Part shown: positions 14,824 to 20,659 of the stretch, in pieces
Layout of the letters: every line of letters begins with the position of its first letter
How positions within the stretch are numbered: the first letter of the stretch is position 1
Source of the DNA: an uncultured Actinomycetospora sp.
Lineage (GTDB): Bacteria > Actinomycetota > Actinomycetes > Mycobacteriales > Pseudonocardiaceae
Length of the DNA stretch: 21,725 nucleotides
Direction of reading: 5' to 3'
NCBI GenBank assembly: GCA_902805495.1
Contig: CADCTH010000217.1
Location: forward strand, 1 to 21,725
The notes under the pieces: model-generated
Databases searched by the model: none
What the model was told of the DNA's origin: nothing
The model's input: only the letters and a program-made list of their open reading frames with translations
Position numbers and translations under genes: made by a program

Positions 14824-15167
14824 GAGGTCGCCTCCGTCCCCATCGCGCGCCCGCAGCGCCCGAGGAACGAGTGCAGGAGCTGGTGGGTGGCCTCCAGGGT
14901 CTCGACCTGGCGCCGCAGGCTGTAGGACCCCGCCGCGGTCAGGGCGTAGGTGCGTCGTGCGGGACCGTTGGCCGGGATGCTCCACGTCGAGCGCACCAGG
15001 CCCTCGCGCTCGAACGACCGCAGCGTGCGGTAGACCCCGCCCGCGTCGGTGTCGTCGATCAGCGAGGCGTGGAGGCGTTCGACCAGGTCGTAGCCGTGCG
15101 CGGGCCGCTCGTGGAGCAGCAGCAGCAGGCAGGGCCGGAGGAAGTTCCGGGGTTCGCACTCGCCCAT
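14820..15167 (-). CDS. PadR-family transcriptional regulator
   Basis: The 115-aa protein has the PadR winged-helix layout: a first helix FLRPCLLLLLHERPAHGYDLVERL (split here by its AHGYDL motif), recognition region GGVYRTLRSFEREGLVRSTW, wing ARRTYALTAAG, and a C-terminal dimerisation helix (SLRRQVETLEATHQLLHSFL). Three cysteines (C4, C13, C105) would allow redox or metal sensing, but this is speculation. It is the first gene of the regulator-hypC2-hypF-SIS-SIS operon and starts from an ATG with AGGGGG (15173-15178) 5 nt upstream. PadR proteins are usually repressors that bind their own promoter. The TGTGGATCACA palindrome at 15220-15230 is a candidate operator placed between this gene and the divergent one. 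Confidence 0.9.
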   Translation of the reverse strand: MGECEPRNFLRPCLLLLLHERPAHGYDLVERLHASLIDDTDAGGVYRTLRSFEREGLVRSTWSIPANGPARRTYALTAAGSYSLRRQVETLEATHQLLHSFLGRCGRAMGTEATS

Positions 15168-15207
15168 GACGGCCCCCTGATGAGGGTCCCGGGGTCCTGG
15201 GGATCCG

Positions 15208-15236
15208 TTGCTCGTGTGGTGTGGATCACATAGTGT
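15208..15236 (+). promoter_or_regulatory. Candidate promoter TTGCTC-N17-TAGTGT
   Basis: TTGCTC at 15208-15213 and TAGTGT at 15231-15236 are separated by exactly 17 bp and read toward the gene starting at 15277. This suits an actinobacterial housekeeping-type promoter with the transcription start near 15243. It lies in the 109-bp gap between padR and the divergent maleylpyruvate isomerase-like gene. No experimental support. Confidence 0.45.
15220..15230. promoter_or_regulatory. Palindromic operator candidate TGTGGATCACA
   Basis: TGTG and CACA half-sites flank a 3-bp centre. The element sits inside the spacer of the candidate promoter at 15208-15236, where a bound repressor would block transcription. 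It is 52 bp upstream of the padR start on the other strand, so one site could control both directions. PadR is the obvious but unproven binder. Confidence 0.4.
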
Positions 15237-15276
15237 CCTCTCCACGGCACCACGAGACAAGCCCGGACGGTGAGCG

Positions 15277-15930
15277 GTGGAGGACGCGACGAGGGCCCTG
15301 CTGGGCCTCTGGGACGTGGCCGACGAGAACGTGCGCGCGCTCGCGCCGGGCGACTGGGCGCGTCCGCTGCCCGGCGCCGGCGCGGGGCCCGCCGACGTCG
15401 CCGAGCTCGCGATCCACCTCACCGGCGTGCACTACGCCGGGCCGGAGACGCTGCGCGCCTCCCTCGGCGCGGCGCGGCACCGGGCGGTGACCCAGCTGGC
15501 CGACCGCGTCGCGGGCGACCCGGTGCTGGGCGCCCAGTGCCTCGACATGTGCCTGCACGTCCACGACCTGACCGCGGCCCTCGGTGTCCCGGCCGACCTC
15601 CGTGACCACGAGCCGGCCGCCCGCGAGGCGTGCCGGCTCGTCCTGCGCGTGCTGCCGCGCCTCCTGGTGGCCGCGGTGGGTGCGGGCGACGCGGCGCTGC
15701 GGCTGGCGGTGCGCGCCGGCGACGACCGGGCCGTGCGCGTCACCCACGGCACCGTGGTCCCGGGCGGGGCGCGCGAGACCGGCGACGCCGTCGAGATCGA
15801 CCCCGGCGGGCTGCTCCTGCTGCTCACCGGGCGGCGCGACGCGGAGTCGCTGCGCGCGGCGGGCGCGCTGGACTGGTCGGGGCCGGTGGCCGACGCGTTC
15901 GTCCACCGGGCGCGCCTGCTGGCGGCCTGA
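15277..15930 (+). CDS. Maleylpyruvate isomerase/DinB-like family protein
   Basis: The 217-aa product resembles the mycothiol-dependent maleylpyruvate isomerase N-terminal (DinB-like four-helix) family. Expected metal-site elements are visible: H48 in VAELAIHLTGVHYAG and the CLDMCLHVHDLTAALG helix with D90 and H94 matching the family's acid-xxx-His pattern. The C-terminal part is an SCP2-like small domain (ALRLAVRAGDDRAVRVTHG..., GGLLLLLTGRRDAESL). Such proteins are thiol-dependent metalloenzymes or of unknown function in actinobacteria; the substrate here is unknown. The GTG at 15277 is the only start that fits the downstream frame after the candidate promoter. It diverges from padR and converges with the phosphotransferase gene, leaving 12 nt between stops. 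Confidence 0.78.
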   Translation: MEDATRALLGLWDVADENVRALAPGDWARPLPGAGAGPADVAELAIHLTGVHYAGPETLRASLGAARHRAVTQLADRVAGDPVLGAQCLDMCLHVHDLTAALGVPADLRDHEPAAREACRLVLRVLPRLLVAAVGAGDAALRLAVRAGDDRAVRVTHGTVVPGGARETGDAVEIDPGGLLLLLTGRRDAESLRAAGALDWSGPVADAFVHRARLLAA

Positions 15931-15942
15931 GGAGTTCGCGCC

Positions 15943-17183
15943 TCACGCGCGCCGGAAGGCCGGGTACGGCGGGAGGACGGCCTCCCCGCCGTGGCGCCCG
16001 AGGGCGCCGACGACCGCCGCGGCGAGCTCGGCGAGGGCGTCGTGCCGGCCGGCCCGGCGTCGACACCGAGGCGCCGCCAGAGCGCGCTGAGCACCGCGGG
16101 CGCGTCCTCGCCCGGGTCGGCGACGACGACGCGGGCCGCCGGCCCGGCGTGCCGGGCGCCGACGACGACGGGCAGCAGGGCGCGGGTGGAGAGCCACACC
16201 CACAGCACCTCGGCCTGGAGCACCCGCTCGCGCAGCACGTCGGGGTCGGCCAGGTCGGTCCAGACCGGCGTGATCTCGGCATGCCAGGCCGCGACCATCG
16301 CCTCGGCCATGCCCGCCGGCTGCGCGCGCGCCTTCCCGCCGCTGGGCAGCGGCAGGCGCAGCGTGGCCGCGGTGAGGGCGACGTCGCGGAAGCAGCCCCA
16401 CTCGAAGTCGAGGAACCGCGCGCCGCTGCCGGTGAGCAGGCAGTTGTCCGGGCGGATCTCGGCGGGGCTGAACGCGCGGTAGCCCGACCCGCCGAGCAGC
16501 CGCGCCGCCGTGCGCGCCTCGGTGACCGCGTCCGGGGCGGCCTCGACGCGCAGCAGCTGCTCGAGCTGGTCGGGCAGCTCGGCCAGCGCCGCGCGGGCGT
16601 CGTCGGCCAGCGGGTCGCGCCAGGCGCGCTCGCCGAAGCGGCGCAGCAGCGCGCCGAAGTCGACCTCGCGGCCCGCCGTGGCGGCCTGCATCCGCCCGAG
16701 CGACCGCGCCCAGCCGAGCAGCGCCCGCTCCGCGGCCTCGGCGTCGGGCTCGTGCAGGCGGTCGGCCAGCGTCGAGCAGCGCCCGAGGTCCTCGAGGACG
16801 AGCAGCCGGTGCGCCGGGTCGTTGGCCACGAGCATCGGGCTCGCCCGGTCCTCGGCCGGCATCGCGGTGAGCAGCTGGCACGACTCCGCCTCGTAGCGGA
16901 AGCGGTCGGTGCTCTGCTCCCCGGTGCCGGGCTGGTCGAGGTAGTGCTTGAGCACCAGCGTGCGGGGCAGCGAGAAGGGGTCCTCGGCCACGCGCACGCG
17001 CACCACGAGGGAGCGCGCGCTGCCGCCGAGGTCCACCGGGTCGGCCAGCCGCACCGTCGCGCCGTGGCGCCGCGTGAGCAGCTCCTCGGCCAGCCCGACC
17101 ACCCTCGCGAGGTCGCCGGAACGGTCCGCGTCGGGGGCACGGCCGTCGGAGGTGCCGGCGTCGTCCGTCGTCAGGGGAGCCAT
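15943..17183 (-). pseudogene. Phosphotransferase (APH-like) gene with a frameshift near its 3' end
   Basis: From the ATG at 17183 the protein reads as an aminoglycoside-phosphotransferase-like kinase for about 375 residues. It has a Lys in TLVLKHYL (K79), LLVLEDLG (128-134), a catalytic-loop equivalent FSPAEIRPDNCLL (239-250) and the metal motif RFLDFEWGCF (D259). The loop has Glu where Asp is usual. Around 16045-16060 the sensible reading leaves this frame. The other frame gives a natural helical end (HDALAELAAAVVGAL... to AFRRA) and a stop at 15943, whereas the original frame turns into Ser/Arg/Pro-rich nonsense running under the opposite gene. One missing base in the G/C tract at 16047-16058 would explain it. 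It could be an assembly error or a true lesion. Third gene after aspS and the DUF389 gene, 13 nt downstream. Confidence 0.72.
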
Positions 17184-17196
17184 CAGCCGAGGGACT

Positions 17197-18162
17197 CTAC
17201 CGGGCCCCCGTCGTCTGGGGGAGGGATTCGGGCAGGCCGCGTCGGCGCCGGGAGCCCCGCACGATCAGGAGCACGACCAGGCCCGCGAGCACGATCCCCG
17301 CGACGTTGACGGCCAGCTGGAGCAGCGAGCTCGCGGCCCGTGCCCAGTCGCCGAGGACCACGGCGACGGCGGTGAAGCCGGCCGCGGGCACCGTCGTCAC
17401 CGAGATGAACACCCCGACCAGCACGCCCGAGCCCTCCCCGGCGACCAGCGCCACCATCCCCGCGACGCCGGCGAGCAGCGCCACGACCAGGGAGAACGGG
17501 CCGACCTGGTAGACGAACTCGACCCCGGAGAGGTTGGTCAGCGCGTCCTCGGGGACCAGCCCGACCGCCTCGCCCCCCGCGGCGGCGAGCGCCGTCACGG
17601 CGAGGGCGATCGCGAACCCGGCGCCCAGCGCCAGCCCCGCCGTACGGGCGAGCGCGCCGTCGCGGCGCACCAGGGCCACGGCCAGCGCGGCCAGCGGCCC
17701 GAACTCGGGCCCGAGCACCATCGCGCCGACGACGGTCACCGGCGAGTTGGTGACGACGCCGATCGCGCCGAGCAGGCACGCGATGGTCAGCATGACCACG
17801 AACGTCACCGACAGCCGCGCGCCCTGCCCGGTGCGCGAGAGCAGCTCGTCCCACACGACCGCGTCGACGCCCTCGCCGGGCGCGGCCTCCTCCGCGCGGT
17901 CGGCCGCGTCCGAGATGACCGTGTCCAGCGTCTCGAGCACGATCCCGCCACGGCGCACGCAGCCCAGCTCGCGCAGGGCGTCGAGCACCTCGTCGACCGA
18001 CTCGCGGGCGACGTCGGCCTCGACGACGTCCCCCGGAGGGTCCACCGCCGCGCCGCGCAGGCGGACGACGTGCACCGCGCCCGGCTCCGCGGCGAGGACC
18101 TCGAGCACGCGATCGGCGAGACCCCGGTCGTCGTCCGGGCACAGGACGCGGAGGCGGTTCAC
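17197..18162 (-). CDS. DUF389-family integral membrane protein
   Basis: This 321-aa protein matches the DUF389 architecture. There is a cytoplasmic alpha/beta N-terminal domain of about 115 residues (RLRVLCPDDDRGLADRVLEV ... VDEVLDALRELGC), then a hydrophobic domain of roughly six helices. The family-typical first helix pair is SVTFVVMLTIACLLGAIGVV with TNSPVTVVGAMVLGPEFGPL (139-158). The last helix is followed by a basic tail (GSRRRRGL). Function is unknown in the family; a transporter or channel is often suggested. The GTG at 18162 lies 10 nt after the aspS stop, and the stop is 13 nt before the phosphotransferase ATG, so the three genes probably share a transcript. Confidence 0.88.
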   Translation of the reverse strand: MNRLRVLCPDDDRGLADRVLEVLAAEPGAVHVVRLRGAAVDPPGDVVEADVARESVDEVLDALRELGCVRRGGIVLETLDTVISDAADRAEEAAPGEGVDAVVWDELLSRTGQGARLSVTFVVMLTIACLLGAIGVVTNSPVTVVGAMVLGPEFGPLAALAVALVRRDGALARTAGLALGAGFAIALAVTALAAAGGEAVGLVPEDALTNLSGVEFVYQVGPFSLVVALLAGVAGMVALVAGEGSGVLVGVFISVTTVPAAGFTAVAVVLGDWARAASSLLQLAVNVAGIVLAGLVVLLIVRGSRRRRGLPESLPQTTGAR

Positions 18163-18172
18163 GTCACCCGAC

Positions 18173-19996
18173 TCACTGGACGGGGCGCTCGGGCGGCTTC
18201 ACCGGCGCCGCGGGCCGCGTCTGCGTGCCCGGCGCGGGGGCGTCCACCCCGGCCTCCTTGCGCTGCAGGGCCGTGATCGGCGCGGGCGCGGCCGTCAGCG
18301 GGTCGTACCCGCCGCCGGTCTTCGGGAACGCGATGACCTCGCGGATCGAGTCGACCCCGGCGAGCAGGGCGCAGATGCGGTCCCACCCGAACGCGATGCC
18401 GCCGTGCGGGGGCGGGCCGTAGGCGAAGGCGTCGAGCAGGAAGCCGAACTTCTCCTGCTGCTGCTCGGGGCTCAGGCCCATGAGGGCGAAGACCCGTTCC
18501 TGCACGTCGCGGCGGTGGATACGGATGGACCCCCCGCCGATCTCGTTGCCGTTGCAGACGAGGTCGTAGGCGTAGGCCAGCGCGTGCTCGGGGTCGTCCT
18601 CGAAGCGGTCGATCCACTCCGGGGTCGGCGAGGTGAACGCGTGGTGCACCGCGGTCCACGTCCCCGAGCCGACCGCGATGTCGTCGCCTGCGCCGGCGCG
18701 CTCGAACAGCGGGGCGTCGACGACCCACACGAACGACCAGGAGCCCTCGGGGATCAGGTCGAGGCGGCGCGCGAGCTCGCCGCGCGCGGCGGCGAGCAGC
18801 GCGCGGGCCGCGGGCGGCTCGCCGGCGCCGAAGAAGATGCAGTCGCCCGGGTTCGCGCCGGCGGCCTCGGCCAGGGCGTCGCGCTCGGCGTCGGTGATGT
18901 TCTTGGCCACCGGGCCGGTGAGCGTGCCGTCCTCGCCGACGAGCACGTAGGCCAGGCCCTTGGCGCCGCGCTGCTTGGCCCACTCCTGCCAGCCGTCGAG
19001 CGTGCGCCGCGGCTGTGACGCCCCGCCGGGCATGACCACCGCGCCGACGTAGGGCGCCTGGAACACGCGGAACGGGGTGTCGGCGAAGTACGCGGTGAGC
19101 TCGGTGAGCTCGAGGTCGAAGCGCAGGTCGGGCTTGTCCGAGCCGTAGCGGGCCATCGCCTCGGCGTAGGGGATCCGCGGGATCGGCGTGGAGATCGTGT
19201 AGCCGCCGAGCTCGGACCACAGCGCGCCGATCACGGCCTCGCCGAGGGCGATGACGTCGTCCTGGTCGACGAAGCTCGCCTCGATGTCGAGCTGGGTGAA
19301 CTCGGGCTGGCGGTCGGCGCGGAAGTCCTCGTCGCGGTAGCAGCGCGCGATCTGGAAGTAACGCTCGAGCCCGGAGACCATGAGCAGCTGCTTGAACAGC
19401 TGCGGGCTCTGGGGCAGCGCGTACCAGGACCCGGGCTTCAGCCGGGCCGGGACGAGGAAGTCGCGCGCGCCCTCGGGCGTCGAGCGGGTCAGGGTCGGGG
19501 TCTCGACCTCGACGAAGTCGCGGTCGGACAGCACGTCGCGAGCGATCTTGTTGGCCCGGCTGCGCAGCCGCAGCGCCGACGCCGGGCCCTCGCGGCGCAG
19601 GTCGAGGTAGCGGTGGCGCAGGCGGGCGTCCTCGCCGACGGCGCCGCTGGAGTCGTGCTCGTCGAGCTGGAAGGGCAGCGGCGCGGACTCCGAGAGCACG
19701 GTGAGCGCGGTGGCGCTGACCTCGACGCCGCCGGTGGCGAGCTCGGCGTTCTCGCTGCCGGCCGGTCGCTGCTCGACGACGCCGGTGATCTGGACGCAGA
19801 ACTCGGCACGCAGGCGGTGCGACTCCTCGGCGACGTCACCGAGGCGGAAAACCACCTGGACGATCCCGGAGGCGTCCCGCAGGTCGATGAACACGACCCC
19901 GCCGTGATCGCGGCGGCGGGCCACCCATCCGGCGAGGGTGACGGTGGCGCCGACGTGCTCGGCGCGCAGCGTGCCGGCGGGGTGCGTGCGCATCAT
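18173..19996 (-). CDS. aspS: Aspartyl-tRNA synthetase
   Basis: The 607-aa class II synthetase attaches aspartate to tRNA. It has the N-terminal OB anticodon-binding fold (VTLAGWVARRRDHGGVVFIDLRD), class II motif 1 region (ARDVLSDRDFVEVETPTLTRSTPEGARDFLVP split here), motif 2 (YFQIARCYRDEDFRADRQPEFTQLD region), the bacterial GAD insertion (~300-420) and motif 3 (GIAFGWDRICALLAG). It is close to the mycobacterial enzyme, including the tail VIAFPKTGGGYDPLTAAPAP; mycobacterial AspRS is non-discriminating, so this one may also charge tRNA-Asn. I chose the ATG at 19996 because actinobacterial proteins begin M(L/M)RTHxAGTLR; a more upstream start would add unsupported residues and include the stem-loop. 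An AGGAG lies about 12 nt upstream. First gene of the aspS-DUF389-phosphotransferase set. Confidence 0.97.
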   Translation of the reverse strand: MMRTHPAGTLRAEHVGATVTLAGWVARRRDHGGVVFIDLRDASGIVQVVFRLGDVAEESHRLRAEFCVQITGVVEQRPAGSENAELATGGVEVSATALTVLSESAPLPFQLDEHDSSGAVGEDARLRHRYLDLRREGPASALRLRSRANKIARDVLSDRDFVEVETPTLTRSTPEGARDFLVPARLKPGSWYALPQSPQLFKQLLMVSGLERYFQIARCYRDEDFRADRQPEFTQLDIEASFVDQDDVIALGEAVIGALWSELGGYTISTPIPRIPYAEAMARYGSDKPDLRFDLELTELTAYFADTPFRVFQAPYVGAVVMPGGASQPRRTLDGWQEWAKQRGAKGLAYVLVGEDGTLTGPVAKNITDAERDALAEAAGANPGDCIFFGAGEPPAARALLAAARGELARRLDLIPEGSWSFVWVVDAPLFERAGAGDDIAVGSGTWTAVHHAFTSPTPEWIDRFEDDPEHALAYAYDLVCNGNEIGGGSIRIHRRDVQERVFALMGLSPEQQQEKFGFLLDAFAYGPPPHGGIAFGWDRICALLAGVDSIREVIAFPKTGGGYDPLTAAPAPITALQRKEAGVDAPAPGTQTRPAAPVKPPERPVQ

Positions 19997-20025
19997 GGTG
20001 CGGTGGTGCTCCTGGGTCGCGGGGT

Positions 20026-20058
20026 GTCGGGTGTCGCGCGCGACGCGCGACACCCGAC
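20026..20058 (-). terminator. Perfect 15-bp stem-loop between the small membrane protein gene and aspS
   Basis: The arms 20026-20040 and 20044-20058 are exact inverted complements (GTCGGGTGTCGCGCG paired with its complement) around a 3-nt loop. It starts 27 nt after the stop of the upstream gene (20086) and ends 29 nt before the aspS ATG. No U-tract follows in either direction, which is common for actinobacterial terminators. A TAGCCT -10-like box at 20060-20065 (minus strand) would instead put the hairpin in the aspS leader. The structure is certain, its role is not. Confidence 0.6.
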
Positions 20059-20085
20059 GAGGCTATCCGCGCCCCCGGACCGGGC

Positions 20086-20466
20086 TCACGGCGACTCGAC
20101 CGTCACCGAGGGCACCTGGACCTGCCCGAACATCGAGTCCACGTCGGGCATCGAGAGGTAGACGATTGCCGCGATGACCAGCGGCACGACGCAGGTGGCG
20201 AACACGATCGCGGCGATGACGACGTTCGAGGCGCGCTTGCTGAGCCGGCGTACGCCGCCGCCCGCGACCGACATGACCATCGCGCCGCCCTCGTCGTCGT
20301 ACGGGACGAACTGCGGCGTGACGACGTAGGCCGGGTAGACGGGCTGGGGGCCGGCGGGCCCGGCGTGACCCGGCGGCGGACCGGAGTGCGTGGCAGGGGT
20401 TCCCAGGCCGCCGCGCTGGGCGGGCCCGGGCTGTCCGGCGAAGGGGCGGCGCTGGTCGGTGTCCAC
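20086..20466 (-). CDS. Small single-pass membrane protein, unknown function
   Basis: This 126-aa protein has a Pro/Gly/Gln-rich N-terminal half (about 1-50, with QPVYPAYVVTPQFVPYDD), a basic patch RRLSKRAS (73-80), one hydrophobic helix (about 81-105, NVVIAAIVFATCVVPLVIAA) and a short outward tail ending VPSVTVESP. This is a common layout of uncharacterised actinobacterial envelope proteins; I cannot name a family. The GTG at 20466 has a strong ribosome binding site (GAGGAG at 20474-20479, 7-nt spacer). A TAGCGT box at 20505-20510 is a possible -10. The 193 bp upstream hold repeated AGGAGTA/TACTCCT elements that may control it. Confidence 0.75.
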   Translation of the reverse strand: MDTDQRRPFAGQPGPAQRGGLGTPATHSGPPPGHAGPAGPQPVYPAYVVTPQFVPYDDEGGAMVMSVAGGGVRRLSKRASNVVIAAIVFATCVVPLVIAAIVYLSMPDVDSMFGQVQVPSVTVESP

Positions 20467-20570
20467 AGTGTGTCTCCTCGGTGTGGCGTCGGGCGATGAC
20501 CCGGACGCTAGGAGCGGGGACCTCGCCCGCAGAAGACGTCGCGGACCGGTCGAGTAGTGCCCGCGGCGGG

Positions 20571-20614
20571 AGGAGTAACCGGGTGCGGACTACTCCTGGG
20601 GCCTACTCCTGGGG
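20571..20614. repeat. Clustered AGGAGTA / TACTCCT repeats in the promoter region
   Basis: CTACTCCTGGGG occurs twice in tandem (20590-20601 and 20603-20614, period 13), and an inverted copy AGGAGTA lies at 20571-20577. Related GAGTAGT is at 20552-20558. The elements sit 105-150 bp upstream of the GTG at 20466 and downstream of the radical SAM gene stop (20660). This spacing is typical of binding sites for a dimeric activator or response regulator, though none is identified. Confidence 0.55.
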
Positions 20615-20659
20615 CACACCCCCGGATCACCGGTGGGGAGTGCTCCCGCTCAGAGCCCC

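Noticed and set aside
14824..15159. N-terminal extension of the HypC-like protein to 190 aa
   Set aside because: The added ~112 residues are Arg/Pro/Ala-rich and lie out of frame within padR; the GTG at 14823 overlaps the padR stop as in the rest of the operon.
12404..15169. 921-codon open frame antisense to hypF, hypC-like and padR
   Set aside because: Composition is shadow-like (Arg/Val/Gly/Asp repeats), and the minus strand has full HypF domains and 4-nt gene overlaps.
15432..16044. C-terminal continuation of the phosphotransferase frame to 583 aa
   Set aside because: The added part is Ser/Arg/Pro-rich, runs antisense through the maleylpyruvate isomerase-like gene, and a better ending exists in the next frame.
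19997..20053. Upstream extension of aspS beginning at 20053
   Set aside because: It would translate the perfect stem-loop, and homologues begin at the MRTH(x)AGTLR segment encoded from 19996.
20636..20647. gggagtgctccc as a terminator of the radical SAM gene
   Set aside because: Only a 3-bp stem is possible with a loop of realistic size, and it is not followed by a U-tract.
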